From Lachnospiraceae bacterium (GTDB lineage: Bacteria; Bacillota; Clostridia; Lachnospirales; Lachnospiraceae), in NCBI GenBank assembly GCA_028692395.1, contig JAQUXP010000036.1:1-38138 (forward strand): a stretch of 38,138 nt of DNA. The letters are read 5' to 3'. Numbering within the stretch: the stretch's first letter is position 1; each line of letters begins with the position of its first letter. Below the pieces are notes generated by a model that ran no database searches, had not been told where the DNA came from, and saw only the letters and a list, made by a program, of their open reading frames with translations. Positions 7,357-17,254 of the stretch are shown piece by piece. The position numbers were made by a program, and so were the translations under genes.

Positions 7357-8358
7357 TTGAAAAGTGTTTTAGAAGATATCAGCAGACAGGAATATAAAAA
7401 GGTGTATCTGTTTTACGGAGAAGAAGGTTACCTGAAGAGACAATATCGTGATCGTCTGTGCCAGGCACTGATCAGTGACGGAGATACGATGAACTTTTCA
7501 AAGTATGAAGGAAAGGGAATCAATGAAGGCGAGATCATCGATCTTGCAGAGACGATGCCATTTTTATCAGAGCACCGGATAATCCTGCTGGAAAACAGTG
7601 GATTTTTCAAGAATAAGGCGGAGAAGCTTGCAGATTATATGGCAGGACTGCCCTCTTATCTGTGCATGATATTTGTTGAAAATGAAGTGGATAAGCGAAG
7701 CCGTATGTACAAGGCGGTGCAAAAAGCCGGACGTGCAGTAGAGTTTGCCAGACAGGATGCACAGACCTTGACCAGGTGGGTATCCGGTACTTTAAAACGT
7801 GAGAATAAGAAGATCACAAGAGAAGATATGGAACTTTTCTTTACCAAAACAGGTACAGATATGGGAAATATCGAGCGGGAGCTGGAAAAGCTGCTCTGCT
7901 ATACGCTGGATCGGGAGATTATAAGAGCGGAGGATATTGAAGCAGTCTGCACAGAGCAGGTTTCCAATCAGGTGTTTGACATGGTTCGTGCCGTCACGGG
8001 AAAGAATCAGAAGAAGGCACTGGAGCTGTACTATGACCTGCTTTCGCTGAAGGAGCCGCCACTTAAGATTCTGGCATTAATTGCCCGGGAATTTAACCTG
8101 ATGTTACAGGTAAAGAGCCTCGCACTGCAGGGCGGTGATGCGCATACCATAGCAGCCAGGACAGGACTGCGGGATTTTGCGGTGCGAAAATATATGCCAT
8201 TGATTCGTGCCTATTCCCTCCAGCAGCTGCAGGCAGCCCTGGAGGATTGTACGGCAACAGAGGCAGCGGTGAAAACCGGGCATCTGTCGGATATTATGAG
8301 TGTAGAGCTTCTGATTATCAAGTACAGTTCTGGCATGGCGGCACAAATGCCAGGTTAA
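7357..8358 (+). CDS. holA: DNA polymerase III delta subunit
   Basis: 333 residues, the usual length for HolA/YqeN. This clamp-loader subunit opens the beta sliding clamp during replication. Visible family features are the N-terminal KVYLFYGEEGYLKRQYRD (a Walker A-like region without a working P-loop), LLENSGFF, and a C-terminal helical collar region with LKILALIAREFNLMLQVK. The TTG at 7357 is used as start, ten bases after GAGAGG; no better ATG lies near the conserved N-terminus. The 3' end overlaps gpr on the other strand by 41 bases. HolA next to rpsT, gpr, spoIIP, lepA and hemW is a conserved Firmicutes neighbourhood. Confidence 0.92.
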   Translation: MKSVLEDISRQEYKKVYLFYGEEGYLKRQYRDRLCQALISDGDTMNFSKYEGKGINEGEIIDLAETMPFLSEHRIILLENSGFFKNKAEKLADYMAGLPSYLCMIFVENEVDKRSRMYKAVQKAGRAVEFARQDAQTLTRWVSGTLKRENKKITREDMELFFTKTGTDMGNIERELEKLLCYTLDREIIRAEDIEAVCTEQVSNQVFDMVRAVTGKNQKKALELYYDLLSLKEPPLKILALIAREFNLMLQVKSLALQGGDAHTIAARTGLRDFAVRKYMPLIRAYSLQQLQAALEDCTATEAAVKTGHLSDIMSVELLIIKYSSGMAAQMPG

Positions 8359-9238
8359 TCCCTTCCGATATGGTGTAACTGAGTCGCTTAACGGTTTGAT
8401 CAATATCTTTTGGAGTTACGAACATGGAACGAAGAGAGGGACTGATTAATTCTGAGAGAAAATCATCTGTCTCAGATTCCTCCAGCGTATCCAGAAGTCC
8501 CGAGATTGCGTTGTATACAATTGTTCCGGCGTCCACTACGGTGGGAACACCGATGCCAATCACAGGAATTCCCAGAGTTTCCCGACTCAGAGACTGGCGG
8601 TAGTTACCAATACCGGCACCGGGATTGATACCGGTATCCGTAAGCTGTATGGTACAGCCCAGACGCCGGGTGTCTCGGGCTGCCAGAGCATCAATGGCGA
8701 TGATGGCATCCGGCTTGCTTTTTGCTACAATTCCCTGAAGAATCTCAAGGGTTTCCATACCGGTCTGTGCCATTACGCCAGGTGCCAGGGCGCTTATCAT
8801 GGGATGGTGTCCACGGGCATTGGTATCCGTGCCATATTCCAGAATCAGATGACGGTTGACTGCGATGTGATCGACAACAGCAGGACCCAGTGCATCCGGG
8901 GTAATACTGGAATTGCCAAGACCGATAACCAGGATGGAATCCACATCGGATGGCAGCAGCTTTTTCAGATGACCGGCGAGAGCGGAAGCAATCTCTCGAT
9001 GATAGTCTTCGTCCGAGACAGCGAGGGAGGGAGCTTCCATGGTGATGTAGACGCCGATGGGCTTCTCCATAATTCTTGCGGCACGTTCATTTTCTATCTT
9101 TACCCATGTGGTGGTAAGCTCCCGTTCCTCATCCGTCCTTTTTCTGATGATGACACCGGGAATCTCAACATTATCTTTTTCGAATTTTTCCTTGTTTTCC
9201 ACTGCAAGATCTGTTCGCAATTTGTATCTGGATATCAT
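8318..9238 (-). CDS. gpr: GPR germination endopeptidase
   Basis: 306 residues; the spore protease of family A25 that degrades small acid-soluble proteins at germination. The protein begins MISRYKLRTDLAVE, where the family's N-terminal propeptide and RTDLA cleavage site are recognisable. It also has the conserved core ILVIGLGNSSITPDALGP, the PGVMAQTGMETLEI segment and AIDALAARDTRRLG. Made in the forespore as a zymogen. AAGGAGG at 9251-9245 sets the start at 9238. A forespore-type promoter lies upstream. In Bacillus gpr lies directly before spoIIP in the same direction; here it points the other way, with rpsT between them, and its end overlaps holA. Confidence 0.93.
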   Translation of the reverse strand: MISRYKLRTDLAVENKEKFEKDNVEIPGVIIRKRTDEERELTTTWVKIENERAARIMEKPIGVYITMEAPSLAVSDEDYHREIASALAGHLKKLLPSDVDSILVIGLGNSSITPDALGPAVVDHIAVNRHLILEYGTDTNARGHHPMISALAPGVMAQTGMETLEILQGIVAKSKPDAIIAIDALAARDTRRLGCTIQLTDTGINPGAGIGNYRQSLSRETLGIPVIGIGVPTVVDAGTIVYNAISGLLDTLEESETDDFLSELISPSLRSMFVTPKDIDQTVKRLSYTISEGINLAFVPPCQNCT

Positions 9239-9269
9239 GGGGCGCCTCCTTGCGTATTCCTAATATAGA

Positions 9270-9298
9270 TAGTCTGTACTGGAATAGGAAAAATATAC
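9270..9298 (-). promoter_or_regulatory. sigma-F/sigma-G-type promoter for gpr
   Basis: On the minus strand GTATA (9298-9294) and CAGACTA (9276-9270) are 17 bases apart. They match the forespore pattern GNATR then CATNHTA at all but one defined position. The position is about 30 bases before gpr, as expected for a forespore gene. Confidence 0.55.
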
Positions 9299-9319
9299 GA
9301 AAAATGTTAAAAGTATGTA

Positions 9320-9348
9320 TTGACAAATGGTGGTAAATGGAATAAAAT
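9320..9348 (+). promoter_or_regulatory. strong sigma-A promoter for rpsT
   Basis: A perfect TTGACA at 9320-9325 and TAAAAT at 9343-9348 are separated by 17 bases. The leader of about 80 bases before rpsT is long enough for translational feedback, but I saw no convincing S20-binding fold in it. Confidence 0.8.
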
Positions 9349-9437
9349 AAACAAGCATGCTCGTTGGGACGTCCGTGTCTGTTCTGACGATCACATTACA
9401 AAATAATAAAGTTTTCAGTATACAGGAGGTGTACAGT

Positions 9438-9701
9438 TTGGCTAACATTAAATCTGCAAAAAAGAGAGTTCTGGTAACAAAGACAAAAACCGAGAGAAAT
9501 AAATCCATCAAATCTGCAGTTAAGACTTCTATCAAGAAAGTTGACGCAGCAGTAGTAGCTGGAGATAAGACAGCAGCTGATCAGGCATTATTAGACGCTG
9601 TTTCTACTATTGATAAAGCAGCATCCAAGGGCGTTTATCATAAGAATAATGCATCCAGAAAAGTATCCCGTTTGAGCAAAGCTGTAAACTCAATCGCATA
9701 A
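9438..9701 (+). CDS. rpsT: 30S ribosomal protein S20
   Basis: 87 residues, very rich in lysine and alanine, starting MANIKSAKKRVLVTKTKTERN and containing the conserved KGVYHKNNASRKVSRLSKAVN tail that binds 16S rRNA. The TTG at 9438 is chosen because AGGAGG at 9424-9429 sits eight bases before it and because MANIKSAKKR is the family's normal N-terminus; the in-frame extension to 9357 is leader. A non-ATG start is known for rpsT in other bacteria and may limit its output. It has its own promoter and terminator. Confidence 0.96.
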   Translation: MANIKSAKKRVLVTKTKTERNKSIKSAVKTSIKKVDAAVVAGDKTAADQALLDAVSTIDKAASKGVYHKNNASRKVSRLSKAVNSIA

Positions 9702-9721
9702 GATAGATTTTTTAGATTTTT

Positions 9722-9764
9722 AAAAAAGCCCCGGTCATACCGTCATGTGACCGGGGCTTTTTTT
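9722..9764 (+). terminator. rho-independent terminator after rpsT
   Basis: A perfect GC-rich stem, GCCCCGGTCA at 9728-9737 with TGACCGGGGC at 9748-9757, is flanked by an A run and a T run. It could work in both directions. Confidence 0.92.
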
Positions 9765-9789
9765 ATATAATGATAGGAAGGGGGTGTAT

Positions 9790-11022
9790 ATGAGAAAAAA
9801 ACATCATCCAGGAAATCTCCTTCTGATTCTTTTGACGGCGATAGCAGCATTTCTTATGGCAAAAGGGGTGCAGACGCTTTCGAAAAATCATTTTGAGCGT
9901 GGAAAAGAGATTATTTCCATGGCATTTGAACAGGTTGGCAACCGGGCAGTGGAGGTGTACCTGCCACAGGTTTTGTACCAATTAGATTATGAGAAGAACA
10001 AAACAGAGGAATCGGCAGAAATCATAGAAGACGAATCTACCAGTCAGGCAATCATAGAGGAAAATGAACGGGCTGTCAAAAAGCAGATAATGGGAGAAAA
10101 TGCTTCCGGGCAGCAGAAAAATCCGGCAGAAGCCAACACGGATCAGACAGCGAACCAGACAGCAGAACCAACTGCAGATCCGGTTTTAGAGCAGCAGAAA
10201 TCAGCACAGCTTTTGCAGCAGCAGGCCACGATTCCGGTGATATCTCCCATAGGATTGGAACAGCTGCAGGACTTTAATTATCTGCTGCAGAATTTCTTTG
10301 TGGTAGACGGTAATACAACAGGGGAGGCTTCACAGATCAATATTACAGATCTGTGGGAACGTGATATGACACTCCATACAGATGGGGCAAGTCCACAGAT
10401 TCTGATTTACCATACTCATTCCCAGGAGGGGTATGTTGATTCCGTGGCGGAAGATCCCAATACCACAGTGATTGGGGTAGGGGAACATCTGGCGCAGATT
10501 CTCAGGGATACCTACGGATATCAGGTGCTGCACAATACAGACAGCTTTGATCTGGCAGGCGGACAGCTTGACCGAAGCAAGGCGTATAACTACGCTCAGC
10601 CGGTGATCGAAACGCTGCTTGCAGAGAACCCCTCCATTGAGGTAGTGATTGATCTGCACCGGGATGGCGTGGATGAATCCAAGCATCTTGTGACAGAGGT
10701 TGAGGGACAGCAGACGGCAAAGATCATGTTTTTTAACGGACTCAGCAGAACCCGTGCATCCGGAGATCTGACATCGCTGCCCAATCCCTATATAGAAGAT
10801 AATCTTGCATTTGCATTTCAGCTGGAATATCTTTCGAAGCAGTGCTATCCGGATTTTGTCCGCTGTATCTATCTGAAGGGCTATCGCTATAATCTGCATG
10901 TACGCCCAAAATCCCTGCTGCTGGAGGTGGGGGCTCAGACAAATACAGTTTCAGAAGCCATGAACGCCATGAGTCCTTTCGCAAAACTATTGAACGAGGT
11001 GCTCCAGGGAACCAATAAATAA
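9790..11022 (+). CDS. spoIIP: stage II sporulation protein P
   Basis: 410 residues. An N-terminal membrane anchor (LLLILLTAIAAFLMA, ~10-25) is followed by a low-complexity Gln/Glu/Ala linker (~75-150) and the SpoIIP catalytic domain. Visible metal-ligand motifs are HTH at 208-210 (in IYHTHSQEGY), DLHRDG with H290, and LLEVGAQTNT with E379. SpoIIP is an amidase and endopeptidase that, with SpoIID and SpoIIM, thins septal peptidoglycan to drive engulfment of the forespore. The start at 9790 follows the purine-rich GGAAGGGGG at 9777-9785. The gene sits just after the rpsT terminator, so it needs its own sporulation promoter, or read-through; none is obvious in the 25-base gap. Confidence 0.93.
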   Translation: MRKKHHPGNLLLILLTAIAAFLMAKGVQTLSKNHFERGKEIISMAFEQVGNRAVEVYLPQVLYQLDYEKNKTEESAEIIEDESTSQAIIEENERAVKKQIMGENASGQQKNPAEANTDQTANQTAEPTADPVLEQQKSAQLLQQQATIPVISPIGLEQLQDFNYLLQNFFVVDGNTTGEASQINITDLWERDMTLHTDGASPQILIYHTHSQEGYVDSVAEDPNTTVIGVGEHLAQILRDTYGYQVLHNTDSFDLAGGQLDRSKAYNYAQPVIETLLAENPSIEVVIDLHRDGVDESKHLVTEVEGQQTAKIMFFNGLSRTRASGDLTSLPNPYIEDNLAFAFQLEYLSKQCYPDFVRCIYLKGYRYNLHVRPKSLLLEVGAQTNTVSEAMNAMSPFAKLLNEVLQGTNK

Positions 11023-11050
11023 TCCCGGCAGATGATACTGAAAATAGTAA

Positions 11051-11080
11051 ATGACAATCCTATCGCAACTGTGGTAGAAT
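11051..11080 (+). promoter_or_regulatory. putative promoter for lepA-hemW
   Basis: ATGACA at 11051-11056 and TAGAAT at 11075-11080 are separated by 18 bases, about 60 bases before the lepA start. Confidence 0.5.
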
Positions 11081-11139
11081 ATACGGTAAGTTGTGCGACA
11101 GCCTTAAATTATTGATAAGTGATAGCAGGAGGAAATACA

Positions 11140-12954
11140 TTGGGAAGTTATGATCAGAGTAAAATACGAAATTTTTGCATTATTGCGCATATAGATCACG
11201 GGAAATCAACACTGGCGGACCGTATTATCGAGAAGACGGGTCTTCTGACTGAGCGCGAGATGCAGTCTCAGGTACTGGATAACATGGATCTGGAGCGGGA
11301 GAGAGGTATTACCATCAAGGCTCAGGCTGTGCGTACCGTATACAAGGCAGAGGATGGCGAAGAGTACATCCTGAACATGATAGACACACCAGGACATGTG
11401 GATTTTAACTATGAGGTATCCAGAAGTCTGGCAGCCTGTGACGGAGCGATTCTTGTGGTGGATGCGTCCCAGGGAATCGAAGCCCAGACACTTGCCAATG
11501 TATATCTGGCACTGGACCATGATCTGGATGTATTTCCGGTTATCAATAAGATTGATCTTCCAAGTGCTGATCCGGATCGTGTGACGGCTGAGATTGAGGA
11601 TGTTATCGGGATTGAAGCCAAGGGAGCACCCCAGGTTTCTGCCAAGACCGGTCTGAATGTGGAGCAGGTTCTGGAAGAGATCGTGCATAAGATACCGGCA
11701 CCAAAGGGCAATAAGGAACATCCGCTGCAGGCTCTGATCTTTGATTCTGTTTACGATGCCTATCGGGGCGTTATCATTTCCTGCCGTGTGATGGAGGGAA
11801 GTGTAAAAAGAGGTACCAGAGTCAGAATGATGGCTACCGGTGCGGTGGAAGAAGTGGTAGAGGTTGGCTACTTTGGAGCCGGTCAGCTGATTCCCTGTGA
11901 AGAGCTTTGTGCCGGAATGGTTGGCTATATTACAGCCAGCATCAAGAATGTTCGGGATACCCGGGTGGGTGATACCGTGACAGATGATGACGATCCCTGT
12001 GCTAAGCCACTGCCGGGTTATAAGAAAGTAAATCCCATGGTTTACTGTGGGATGTACCCGGCAGACGGTGCCCAGTATCAGGATCTTCGGGATGCTCTGG
12101 AAAAACTGCAGTTAAATGACGCTTCGCTGTTCTATGAGCCGGAAACCTCCGCAGCATTAGGCTTTGGATTCCGTTGTGGATTCCTTGGGCTTTTGCATCT
12201 GGAGATTATTCAGGAGAGACTGGAGCGGGAATATAATCTGGATCTTGTCACTACGGCACCCAGTGTTATCTATAAGATCCATAAGACAGACGGTACCTGC
12301 ATGGATTTGACCAACCCTTCCAATCTGCCGGACCCCTCGGAGATTGATTATATGGAAGAGCCTGTGGTAAAAGCGGAAATTATGGTTACAACAGAATTCA
12401 TCGGATCAATCATGGAGCTGGCCCAGCAGAGGAGAGGACAGTATCAGGGGATGGAATATATGGAGACAACCCGTGCCATGCTTCATTACCATCTGCCTCT
12501 AAATGAGATCATATACGATTTCTTTGATGCACTGAAGTCCCGTTCCAGAGGCTACGCATCCTTTGATTACGAGCTGCTGGGATATGAGAAGAGTGAGCTG
12601 GTAAAACTGGATATTCTTGTCAACAAAGAAGAAGTAGATGCACTTTCCTTTATTGTGTTTGCAGGCTCCGCTTATGAGCGAGGCAGGAAAATGTGTGAGA
12701 AGCTAAAGGATGAGATACCAAGACAGCTCTTTGAGATTCCGATTCAGGCGGCTGTGGGTTCTAAGGTTATCGCCCGTGAGACCGTGCGTGCTTTGAGAAA
12801 GGACGTGCTTGCCAAGTGCTATGGGGGTGATATATCCCGTAAGAAGAAGCTGCTGGAGAAACAGAAGGAAGGTAAGAAGCGGATGCGTCAGGTGGGAAAT
12901 GTAGAGATTCCCCAGAAGGCGTTTATGAGCGTGCTCAAGCTGGATGAGAACTGA
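11140..12954 (+). CDS. lepA: elongation factor 4 (ribosome back-translocase GTPase)
   Basis: 604 residues, full length for LepA/EF4. GTPase motifs are clear: AHIDHGKST (G1), RGITIKAQ (G2), DTPGHVDF (G3), NKIDLP (G4) and SAKTG (G5). The LepA-specific C-terminal domain is present with [35 protein letters not shown]. It acts on ribosomes, where it affects translocation and subunit assembly. The TTG at 11140 is chosen: AGGAGG at 11127-11132 lies seven bases before it, whereas the GTG at 11119 lies upstream of that site. The downstream hemW starts within five bases of the stop. Confidence 0.97.
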   Translation: MGSYDQSKIRNFCIIAHIDHGKSTLADRIIEKTGLLTEREMQSQVLDNMDLERERGITIKAQAVRTVYKAEDGEEYILNMIDTPGHVDFNYEVSRSLAACDGAILVVDASQGIEAQTLANVYLALDHDLDVFPVINKIDLPSADPDRVTAEIEDVIGIEAKGAPQVSAKTGLNVEQVLEEIVHKIPAPKGNKEHPLQALIFDSVYDAYRGVIISCRVMEGSVKRGTRVRMMATGAVEEVVEVGYFGAGQLIPCEELCAGMVGYITASIKNVRDTRVGDTVTDDDDPCAKPLPGYKKVNPMVYCGMYPADGAQYQDLRDALEKLQLNDASLFYEPETSAALGFGFRCGFLGLLHLEIIQERLEREYNLDLVTTAPSVIYKIHKTDGTCMDLTNPSNLPDPSEIDYMEEPVVKAEIMVTTEFIGSIMELAQQRRGQYQGMEYMETTRAMLHYHLPLNEIIYDFFDALKSRSRGYASFDYELLGYEKSELVKLDILVNKEEVDALSFIVFAGSAYERGRKMCEKLKDEIPRQLFEIPIQAAVGSKVIARETVRALRKDVLAKCYGGDISRKKKLLEKQKEGKKRMRQVGNVEIPQKAFMSVLKLDEN

Positions 12955-12958
12955 TGCC

Positions 12959-14107
12959 ATGAAAGAATTCGAAATTTATGTTCATATTCCCTTCTGTCAG
13001 CAAAAATGCGGTTACTGCGATTTTCTGTCCTTTGCCGGGAGAGAAGAAATGCAGGAGCAGTACGTGCGTGCTCTGAAAGCAGAGATAGAAGCGGTGGCTC
13101 CGGAGAGGGGGATCTCATATTCCGATCATACATCCGTGGTTACTTCGGTATTCTTCGGAGGAGGGACACCTTCTGTTATAAAAGCAGAATATCTTGTACA
13201 GATTCTGGAAACATTAAGAGAGAAGTTTCTATTTGCACCGGATGCGGAGATTTCCCTGGAGGCCAATCCGGGAACTGTGGACATGGAAAAATTATCTCTG
13301 TATCGAAAAGCAGGATTTAATCGTCTCAGCTTTGGCTGTCAGTCAACCTTTGATGAACAGCTGAAACAGCTGGGACGTATCCATACCTATAAGCAGTTTT
13401 TAAAGGAATACAAAGCAGCCAGACGGGTGGGATTTACGAATATCAATGTGGATCTCATGTCAGGACTTCCAGGGCAGACCACAGAAGAGTGGATTACCAG
13501 CTTAAAGCGTATTGCAGACCTGGGTGCAGAGCATATATCGGCGTACAGTCTTATCTTAGAAGAGGGTACGCCTTTTTTTGAACGGCAGGATTCTCTGAAA
13601 CTTCCAGGGGAAGAGGAAGAACGCCAGATGTACGAAAGCACCTGTGAAGTGCTTAACACCTATGGCTATGAGCAATATGAGATTTCAAATTATGCAAAGC
13701 CAGGCTGCCGCTGCCGCCACAATGTTGGTTACTGGGTACGGGAAAATTATCTTGGACTGGGTCTTGGCGCAGCATCCTTGATGGAGGAACGCCGTTTTTC
13801 CAATACCGCAGATATGAAGAAGTATCTGGAATGCAGCAGCAGACCGGATCAGATTCGAGAGAATCTGCAGATTCTTACAACAGCTGACTGCCGGGAAGAA
13901 TATATGATACTGGGACTGCGTATGAGGAAGGGAATCTCAGAGGATGAGTTTTACAGAACCTTTGGACAGACACTGGATGAGGTCTACGGATCTGTACTGG
14001 AGAAATACGTGAAGCTGGAAATGCTGGTGCGAAAAGATGGAAGACTTTTTCTTTCGAGAAGAGGAATCTCCGTCAGCAATGTGATACTGGCAGATTTTCT
14101 GGATTGA
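12959..14107 (+). CDS. hemW: heme chaperone HemW (radical SAM)
   Basis: 382 residues. The radical SAM cluster motif is C13-x3-C17-x2-C20 followed by DF (IPFCQQKCGYCDF). HemN-type coproporphyrinogen oxidases carry a further cysteine directly after this motif; its absence marks the protein as HemW, which binds and delivers heme. GGGTPS and the C-terminal HemN_C-like domain (EEYMILGLRMRKGIS) are also visible. The ATG at 12959 is chosen over 12944 because MKEFEIYVHIPFC is the usual N-terminus. Either start gives coupling to lepA, as in many Firmicutes. Confidence 0.9.
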   Translation: MKEFEIYVHIPFCQQKCGYCDFLSFAGREEMQEQYVRALKAEIEAVAPERGISYSDHTSVVTSVFFGGGTPSVIKAEYLVQILETLREKFLFAPDAEISLEANPGTVDMEKLSLYRKAGFNRLSFGCQSTFDEQLKQLGRIHTYKQFLKEYKAARRVGFTNINVDLMSGLPGQTTEEWITSLKRIADLGAEHISAYSLILEEGTPFFERQDSLKLPGEEEERQMYESTCEVLNTYGYEQYEISNYAKPGCRCRHNVGYWVRENYLGLGLGAASLMEERRFSNTADMKKYLECSSRPDQIRENLQILTTADCREEYMILGLRMRKGISEDEFYRTFGQTLDEVYGSVLEKYVKLEMLVRKDGRLFLSRRGISVSNVILADFLD

Positions 14108-14170
14108 TGGTTTCTGCTGTCAGAAAACAGTGGCTTCCGCCAGAATATACTTAAAAATCAGAACAAATGT

Positions 14171-14199
14171 TTGATTTTGTCGTAAGCGTGTAGTATACT
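14171..14199 (+). promoter_or_regulatory. sigma-A promoter for uvrA
   Basis: TTGATT at 14171-14176 and TATACT at 14194-14199 are 17 bases apart. No palindromic SOS operator of the Bacillus GAAC-N4-GTTC form is evident around it. Confidence 0.75.
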
Positions 14200-14245
14200 G
14201 TAGAGGTAAGTTTATAAGTTTATAAAAAGATAGAGGTAGAATCAC

Positions 14246-17080
14246 ATGTCTGACAGAGAAAAAAAAGCATTTATTAAAATACGAGGGGCAGCGGAGAATA
14301 ATCTGAAGAATATCGACGTTGATATTCCAAGAAATCAGCTGGTGGTGTTTACCGGATTAAGTGGATCCGGTAAGAGCTCTCTGGCCTTTGATACCATTTA
14401 CGCAGAGGGACAGCGCAGATATATGGAAAGCTTATCTTCCTATGCAAGACAGTTCCTCGGACAGATGGAAAAACCTGATGTGGAGAGCATAGAAGGTCTT
14501 CCACCGGCAATTTCTATCGATCAGAAGTCCACCAACAGGAATCCCCGGTCTACAGTGGGTACGGTGACGGAGATTTATGATTATTTTCGTCTGCTGTATG
14601 CAAGAGCCGGTACGCCTCACTGTCCCAAGTGCGGACGGGAGATCAGCCGACAGACGGTGGATCAGATGGTAGATCAGATACAAAAGCTGCCGGAAAGGAC
14701 GAAGATCCAGCTGCTTGCACCGGTGGTCAGGGGAAGAAAGGGCCGCCACGAGAAGGTTTTTGAAAAAGCAAAGAAAAGCGGATTTGTCCGGGTGATGGTT
14801 GATGGCAATCTCTATGAGCTTTCCGAGGAGATCACGCTGGATAAGAACATCAAGCATAATATCGAGATTGTTGTAGGCCGTCTTGTTGTGAAGGAAGGAA
14901 TCGAAAAACGGCTTTCGGATTCTATCGAGAGTGTTCTGGAACTGTCCGGAGGACTTCTTGAGGTGGACAAGATGGACGGAAAACTGCTGACCTTCAGCCA
15001 GAGCTTTTCCTGCCCGGATTGTGGAATCAGTATGGAAGAGATTGAACCGAGAAGCTTTTCCTTCAATAACCCCTTTGGAGCCTGCCCTTCCTGCTTTGGT
15101 CTGGGCTATAAGATGGAATTTGATGAGAAACTGATGATTCCTGATCCATCCCTGAGTATTGCCGGGGGTGCAATTGTGGTGCTTGGATGGCAGTCCTGTA
15201 CCGATAAGTCCAGCTATACCAGGGCAATTCTGGATGCTCTGGCAGAAGAATATAAGTTTTCACTGGATACACCATTTCAGGACTATTCGAAAAAGATCCA
15301 CGATATTCTGATCTATGGAACAGGTGGGAAAACAGTAAAAGTTTACTATCGGGGACAGCGGGGAGAGGGTGTCTATGATGTGGCATTCGAAGGATTGCTC
15401 CGCAATGTGGAACGCCGGTATCGGGAAACCTCAGCAGACAGTACCAAACAGGAATATGAAAGCTTTATGCGCATTACCCCCTGTCAGGAATGTAAAGGTC
15501 AGAGGTTGAAGGCAACATCACTGGCAGTGACTGTGGGCGATAAAAATATATATGAAGTAACCTCTATGTCTATTGAAAAACTGACGGTATTTATGCAGGA
15601 GTTAAAGCTGGAGCCGCAAAAGGAGATGATTGCCAAACAGATCCTGAGGGAGATTCGTGCGCGTATCCGCTTTCTGATGGATGTAGGACTTGATTATCTG
15701 ACACTTTCCAGAGCTACGGCAAGTCTTTCCGGAGGAGAGGCACAGAGGATTCGTCTGGCCACTCAGATTGGATCCGGACTGGTGGGTGTTGCCTATATTT
15801 TGGATGAGCCAAGTATCGGACTGCACCAGCGAGATAATGATAAACTGCTGGCCACCCTGCAGAAGCTGCGGGATCTGGGAAATACCCTGATTGTTGTGGA
15901 GCATGACGAGGATACGATGCTTGCTGCAGACTGTGTTGTGGATATTGGCCCTGGCGCAGGAGCGCACGGCGGTGAACTGATCGGAATCGGAACGGCAAAG
16001 GAACTGATGGACAATCCAAAATCCATCACTGGAGCTTATCTCAGTGGAAGAATCCGTATTCCGGTACCCGAAGTTCGCAGAAAGCCCACCAGCTGGCTGA
16101 AGGTGCGTGGAGCATCTCAGAACAATCTGAAGAATATTACAGTAGATTTTCCTCTTGGTATTATGACCTGTGTAACCGGTGTATCCGGATCAGGAAAAAG
16201 CTCACTGGTAAATGAAATTCTATACAAGCGTCTTGCACGGGATCTGAATCGTGCCCGTGTGATTCCGGGAGCACATAAGTCTATCGAGGGAATTGACCAA
16301 CTGGATAAGGTTATCGACATTGATCAGTCTCCGATCGGAAGATCTCCAAGATCAAATCCGGCAACCTATACGGGTGTGTTTGATATGATCCGTGATCTTT
16401 TTGCCAATACAATGGATGCCAAGACCAGGGGATATAAGAAGGGACGCTTTAGCTTTAATGTGAAGGGCGGACGTTGTGAGGCCTGCTCAGGAGATGGAAT
16501 ATTAAAAATCGAGATGCATTTCCTCCCGGATGTCTACGTTCCCTGTGAAGTTTGTCACGGAAAACGGTATAACAGAGAGACATTAGAGGTAAAATACAAG
16601 GGAAAAAGCATTTACGATGTGCTGGATATGACCGTGGAGGAAGCACTTCCCTTTTTTGAAAATGTTCCTTCCATCCGAAGAAAGATAGAAACACTGTATG
16701 ATGTAGGACTTTCTTATATTAAGCTGGGACAGCCCTCCACTACACTGTCTGGAGGAGAGGCACAGCGTATTAAGCTTGCCACAGAGCTTAGCCGCAGAAG
16801 TACGGGAAAGACCATCTATATTCTGGATGAGCCTACTACAGGACTGCATTTTGCTGATGTGCATAAGCTGATTGAGATCCTGAAACGTCTTTCCGAGGGT
16901 GGCAATACAGTGATTGTAATTGAGCATAATCTGGATGTGATCAAGACAGCAGACTATATTATTGATATAGGTCCTGAGGGCGGAGACCGGGGTGGCCGGG
17001 TAATTGCAAAGGGTACCCCAGAGCAGGTTGCGAAGAATCCGGCATCCTATACCGGACAGTACATCAAAAAAATGCTGTAA
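14246..17080 (+). CDS. uvrA: excinuclease ABC subunit A
   Basis: 944 residues, full length. UvrA is the damage-sensing ABC ATPase of nucleotide excision repair and acts as a dimer with UvrB. Two P-loops ([10 protein letters not shown] and [10 protein letters not shown]) and two ABC signatures ([12 protein letters not shown] and [12 protein letters not shown]) are present. Zinc-binding cysteine pairs appear in [14 protein letters not shown] with CPSCFGLG, and CEACSGDG with CEVCHGKR. The C-terminal DNA-binding segment is intact. Start at 14246 with a modest AGAGGT site. It is preceded by its own promoter and separated by 174 bases from mreB. uvrB is not in the window. Confidence 0.97.
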   Translation: MSDREKKAFIKIRGAAENNLKNIDVDIPRNQLVVFTGLSGSGKSSLAFDTIYAEGQRRYMESLSSYARQFLGQMEKPDVESIEGLPPAISIDQKSTNRNPRSTVGTVTEIYDYFRLLYARAGTPHCPKCGREISRQTVDQMVDQIQKLPERTKIQLLAPVVRGRKGRHEKVFEKAKKSGFVRVMVDGNLYELSEEITLDKNIKHNIEIVVGRLVVKEGIEKRLSDSIESVLELSGGLLEVDKMDGKLLTFSQSFSCPDCGISMEEIEPRSFSFNNPFGACPSCFGLGYKMEFDEKLMIPDPSLSIAGGAIVVLGWQSCTDKSSYTRAILDALAEEYKFSLDTPFQDYSKKIHDILIYGTGGKTVKVYYRGQRGEGVYDVAFEGLLRNVERRYRETSADSTKQEYESFMRITPCQECKGQRLKATSLAVTVGDKNIYEVTSMSIEKLTVFMQELKLEPQKEMIAKQILREIRARIRFLMDVGLDYLTLSRATASLSGGEAQRIRLATQIGSGLVGVAYILDEPSIGLHQRDNDKLLATLQKLRDLGNTLIVVEHDEDTMLAADCVVDIGPGAGAHGGELIGIGTAKELMDNPKSITGAYLSGRIRIPVPEVRRKPTSWLKVRGASQNNLKNITVDFPLGIMTCVTGVSGSGKSSLVNEILYKRLARDLNRARVIPGAHKSIEGIDQLDKVIDIDQSPIGRSPRSNPATYTGVFDMIRDLFANTMDAKTRGYKKGRFSFNVKGGRCEACSGDGILKIEMHFLPDVYVPCEVCHGKRYNRETLEVKYKGKSIYDVLDMTVEEALPFFENVPSIRRKIETLYDVGLSYIKLGQPSTTLSGGEAQRIKLATELSRRSTGKTIYILDEPTTGLHFADVHKLIEILKRLSEGGNTVIVIEHNLDVIKTADYIIDIGPEGGDRGGRVIAKGTPEQVAKNPASYTGQYIKKML

Positions 17081-17088
17081 AAAAATGC

Positions 17089-17117
17089 TTTCCAATTTAC
17101 TGTTTTATGCTTATAAT
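17089..17117 (+). promoter_or_regulatory. putative promoter for mreB-recD2
   Basis: A perfect TATAAT at 17112-17117 with a weak TTTCCA at 17089-17094, a 17-base spacer. It leaves a leader of about 130 bases before mreB. Confidence 0.5.
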
Positions 17118-17254
17118 GATAGTTGACAGGTAACTATTCAGCCGGTCTGTGCATTTACTGCGCAGTTACGCTGGCAGTAATTATCCGGCGGGTTTGTATA
17201 CAGATGGAACACCAGTCGGACGAAGTGGAAAGAAAGCAGTGAAAGGGGAGCATT

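Noticed and set aside
9357-9437. N-terminal extension or leader peptide of rpsT
   Set aside because: The frame is open from 9357, but the AGGAGG site and the family's fixed MANIKSAKKR start show this is leader sequence; no ribosome site precedes 9357.
12944-12958. Upstream ATG as hemW start
   Set aside because: It adds MRTDA before the conserved MKEFEIYVHIPFC start and lies inside lepA; possible but less likely.
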